Assembly (NCBI GenBank): GCA_004556005.1
Contig: SFJA01000068.1
Span: 1 to 8,491, forward strand
Origin: Bacteroidales bacterium
Lineage (GTDB): Bacteria > Bacteroidota > Bacteroidia > Bacteroidales > UBA932
Direction of reading: 5' to 3'
DNA length: 8,491 bases
Part shown: positions 6,704-8,491 of the stretch, one piece after another
How the letters are laid out: each line of letters begins with the position of its first letter
Position numbering within the stretch: the stretch's first letter is position 1
Program-made: the position numbers and the translations under genes
Notes under the pieces: model-generated
Databases searched by the model: none
Seen by the model: the letters and a program-made list of their open reading frames with translations, nothing else
What the model was told of the DNA's origin: nothing

Positions 6704-7551
6704 TAATCAGCGGAAAAGAATTGTCCACGCGGCTGAAGCAGCAGATGCGGGAGCAGGTGGCTGGATTCCCGGCCGAGTTTGGCAGAGTGCCTCATCTTGT
6801 AGTCATTCTCGTCGGTGAAAACCCGGCAAGCGTTTCCTATGTCACCGGCAAGGCCAAAGCTTCCGAGGCGGTCGGCATTCGCAATACCACCATACGCAAG
6901 CCGGAGAGCATAAGCGAGGAGGAGCTGCTATCGCTTATTCGCGAACTTAACGCTGACGATGGCGTTGACGGCATACTGGTACAGCTGCCGCTCCCTAAAC
7001 ACATCAGCGAGGACAAAGTAATAGCGACCATAGCAAAGGAAAAGGATGTGGACGGATTCCATCCGCTCAATGTGGCCGCGCTCTGGCAGAAACAGCCTTG
7101 CACGGTAGCCTGCACGCCCAAGGGCATCATCCGAATGCTCAAGGAAGCAGGGGTGCAGATTGCAGGAAAGAGGGCTGTTGTCGTAGGCCGCAGCAACATT
7201 GTGGGTCTGCCGGTTTCGAAGCTTCTTCTTGACGAGAACGCTACCGTTACGATTGCCCACAGCCGCACTGCCGACCTCGCATCCGTGACGCGAAGCGCAG
7301 AGATTCTTGTTGTGGCGATAGGCAGGCCTCGTTTCATCACTGCAGATATGGTAAGTGAAGGAGCAGTTGTGATCGACGTGGGCGTCAACCGTGATCCTGA
7401 AACGGGCAAACTCTGCGGCGACGTGGATTTCCAGGCTATCGAACCGAAGGCATCAGTTATCACTCCGGTTCCAGGCGGCGTTGGACCTATGACTATATGC
7501 TGCCTTATGGAAAACACCATACAGTGCTTCCTCGACAGGATGGAGAGGTAG
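6700..7551 (+). CDS. folD: Bifunctional methylene-THF dehydrogenase / methenyl-THF cyclohydrolase
   Basis: FolD interconverts 5,10-methylene-, 5,10-methenyl- and 10-formyl-tetrahydrofolate, supplying one-carbon units for purine and formyl-Met-tRNA synthesis. The 283 residues match the usual length. The active site is visible: Tyr47 and Lys51 in SYVTGKAKA, Gln95 in GILVQLPLP and Asp118 in KDVDGFHPLN. These correspond to E. coli Tyr50, Lys54, Gln98 and Asp121. The Rossmann domain has the nucleotide-binding GRSNIVGLP (163-171), and the C-terminal signature PVPGGVGPMT (257-266) is intact. The ATG at 6700 overlaps the murF TGA. It is the last gene of the cluster; the next gene converges on it after five bases. 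The preference for NADP or NAD cannot be decided from these motifs. Confidence 0.97.
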   Translation: MIISGKELSTRLKQQMREQVAGFPAEFGRVPHLVVILVGENPASVSYVTGKAKASEAVGIRNTTIRKPESISEEELLSLIRELNADDGVDGILVQLPLPKHISEDKVIATIAKEKDVDGFHPLNVAALWQKQPCTVACTPKGIIRMLKEAGVQIAGKRAVVVGRSNIVGLPVSKLLLDENATVTIAHSRTADLASVTRSAEILVVAIGRPRFITADMVSEGAVVIDVGVNRDPETGKLCGDVDFQAIEPKASVITPVPGGVGPMTICCLMENTIQCFLDRMER

Positions 7552-7565
7552 CCGGTTTACCTGTC
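7534..7565. terminator. Weak inverted repeat at the convergent folD/CYTH ends
   Basis: GACAGG (7534-7539) pairs with CCTGTC (7560-7565) around a 20-base loop; inside it AGGTA (7546-7550) and TACCT (7558-7562) offer an alternative small hairpin. The element spans the folD TAG (7549-7551) and the facing CYTH stop (7559-7557 on the minus strand). There is no T-run on either side, so a terminator role is a positional guess. Confidence 0.22.
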
Positions 7566-8027
7566 CTTCCAGTTGCAGTAAGGATCAAGGGCAAGACTGG
7601 AATTGAAATATCTGCTGTCAAGGCTCACTTCCTTTCCGATCCACGACGGCAATTCAAAAGTCTCATCCTCCGACCTGAGTTCCAACTCGGCGAGAATGAG
7701 GCCTTCGTTGTCCCCGAAGAACCTGTCAACCTCCCAGTCGTGTCCCTTGAAAGGCACAATGTATCGTATCTTGTCGATCACTCCCGGACCGCATAGCGGC
7801 AGCAGGCTGAGGGCATCTTCCTTAGGGATGCGATGTTCCCACTCGAAACGGCTGATGCCATTGTTCCTGCCTTTAACGCAGATGAATGCCTCATCGCCTT
7901 TTACCCTCACCCTTACCGTTCTGTCCGGATCCGGGTTGAGATACCCCTGACATATGTGCACGGAAGACACAGCATACGGTTCAAAATCACCGCAAACAAG
8001 ATACTTTCTTTCGATTTCCTTTGCCAT
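7557..8027 (-). CDS. CYTH-domain protein (triphosphate tunnel metalloenzyme)
   Basis: This 156-residue protein is a single CYTH domain, the beta-barrel fold of adenylate cyclase CyaB, thiamine triphosphatase and inorganic triphosphatases, which bind triphosphates and divalent metals inside a tunnel. The hallmark ExExK signature is at the N-terminus (EIERK: Glu4, Glu6, Lys8). Alternating charged tunnel residues follow in order: RVRVK (39-43), Lys52, FEWEHRIP (61-68), DKIRYIV (85-91), WEVDRF (98-103) and AELEL (113-117). The C-terminal part IGKEVSLDSRYFNSSLA is typical of the short bacterial proteins. The length suits a stand-alone domain without the CHAD partner seen in some relatives. The ATG at 8027 places the signature directly at the start, as expected. 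Tripolyphosphatase activity is the most likely function by family, but the substrate is unproven. It converges on folD and diverges from the LD-carboxypeptidase. Confidence 0.9.
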   Translation of the reverse strand: MAKEIERKYLVCGDFEPYAVSSVHICQGYLNPDPDRTVRVRVKGDEAFICVKGRNNGISRFEWEHRIPKEDALSLLPLCGPGVIDKIRYIVPFKGHDWEVDRFFGDNEGLILAELELRSEDETFELPSWIGKEVSLDSRYFNSSLALDPYCNWKDR

Positions 8028-8075
8028 AAATTATGATTTGAGGCGAATTTACACTTTTTTGACGATATTTGCCGT
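8028..8075. promoter_or_regulatory. Divergent intergenic region between the CYTH gene and LD-carboxypeptidase
   Basis: Forty-eight bases separate the two start codons and must carry both promoters. On the minus strand TAAATTCG (8051-8044) matches the TAnnTTTG -7 consensus with one mismatch and is suitably placed for the CYTH gene. On the plus strand GATATTTG (8064-8071) resembles the box but lies only four bases before the ATG, too close for a normal leader. The carboxypeptidase promoter may therefore lie inside the CYTH gene or be atypical. Confidence 0.25.
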
Positions 8076-8491
8076 ATGATAATACCTTCCCTTCTTGAAC
8101 CGGGCGACTGCATAGCTATTGTAAGCCCTTCCTATCATCTTGATGATGAACAATTTGACGCTGCCGTCACTGCCGTGGAACGAATGGGTTTCCGTGCAAT
8201 CCCGTCTCCTCATTCCAGGGATAGATTCCTCGATCGCTATTCCGCGGCTCCCGAGTTGCGCGCCGATGACCTGAAATGGGCGTTCAATGATCCCGGGATC
8301 AAGGGCGTACTGGCATCCAGAGGCGGTTACGGAACCATTCAGATTCTGGATCTTCTTGGCCAGGAACTCCTCAGCAGCAATCCCAAGTGGATGATAGGGT
8401 ATAGCGACATCACTTCGCTCCACGCCCTGTCCCTGTGTGCCGGTGTGCAAAGCCTCCACGCCGCCATGGGTTCTTTCATTGCAAAGGATGG
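8076..8491 (+). CDS. LD-carboxypeptidase, S66 family (partial, runs off right edge)
   Basis: The frame from the ATG at 8076 is open to the end of the window (138 complete codons). It encodes the N-terminal part of a serine peptidase of family S66 (LdcA/MccF type). LdcA enzymes cut the L,D bond that releases the terminal D-Ala from muropeptide tetrapeptides during peptidoglycan recycling in the cytoplasm. Visible hallmarks are the start MIIPSLLEPGDCIAIVSPS, the segment KGVLASRGGYGTIQILDLL (76-94) and the nucleophile motif IGYSDITSLH with Ser110. The Glu and His of the Ser-Glu-His triad lie in the missing C-terminal half. No signal peptide is seen, which fits a cytoplasmic enzyme. MccF-like microcin immunity proteins share this fold, but peptidoglycan recycling is the likelier role next to housekeeping genes. 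Confidence 0.9.
   Translation, partial: MIIPSLLEPGDCIAIVSPSYHLDDEQFDAAVTAVERMGFRAIPSPHSRDRFLDRYSAAPELRADDLKWAFNDPGIKGVLASRGGYGTIQILDLLGQELLSSNPKWMIGYSDITSLHALSLCAGVQSLHAAMGSFIAKD

Noticed and set aside
6837..7520. Open minus-strand frame (227 codons) opposite folD
   Set aside because: Antisense to an intact folD, with Ser/Arg/Thr-rich low-information protein sequence and no family features.
1..8491. CRISPR arrays, tRNA or rRNA genes, insertion sequences, phage or defence genes
   Set aside because: No tandem spaced repeats, no structural RNA signatures, no transposase or integrase motifs and no defence-type domains were seen; every sizeable stretch is explained by housekeeping genes.

Overview
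This window looks like a chromosomal segment from a member of the Bacteroidota, most likely Bacteroidales. The clues are the TAnnTTTG-type -7 boxes in the divergent promoter region, the scarcity of Shine-Dalgarno motifs, the protein types (LptF/LptG permease, CYTH protein, NupG-like transporter) and a zinc-less Tgt. A lower rank cannot be assigned from sequence alone; frequent ATA isoleucine codons and fairly high G+C hint at a Rikenellaceae- or Cryptobacteroides-like genome, but this is only a guess.

Layout. (1) Positions 1-43 may hold the basic C-terminal tail of an upstream gene. (2) Positions 47-1283 hold a calcineurin-like metallophosphoesterase that is broken: a frameshift and an internal deletion near position 338 remove the GNH(D/E) metal-binding motif. 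(3) A convergent NupG-type nucleoside:H+ symporter lies at 1293-2573 on the minus strand. (4) A short divergent promoter region (2574-2657) separates it from a tight plus-strand cluster: tgt, an LptF/LptG-family permease, dut, murF and folD (2658-7551). Gaps in the cluster are 2 to 21 bases, and murF and folD overlap by 4 bases, so it is probably one operon. (5) A CYTH triphosphate-tunnel protein (7557-8027, minus) converges on folD. (6) A divergently transcribed LD-carboxypeptidase starts at 8076 and runs off the right edge.

Functional picture. The operon mixes tRNA modification (queuosine), lipopolysaccharide export, dUTP removal, the last cytoplasmic step of peptidoglycan precursor synthesis and one-carbon folate metabolism. 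These are housekeeping growth functions, not one pathway. The LD-carboxypeptidase downstream adds a second peptidoglycan link (muropeptide recycling). The nucleoside transporter and dUTPase both touch nucleotide supply.

I found no mobile element, CRISPR array, RNA gene, phage gene or defence system, and nothing that looks like an undescribed biological system. The points most worth a second look are the internally deleted phosphoesterase and the Tgt in which all three zinc-binding cysteines are replaced while the rest of the fold and the catalytic aspartates are kept. There is no gene-free stretch longer than about 90 bases.
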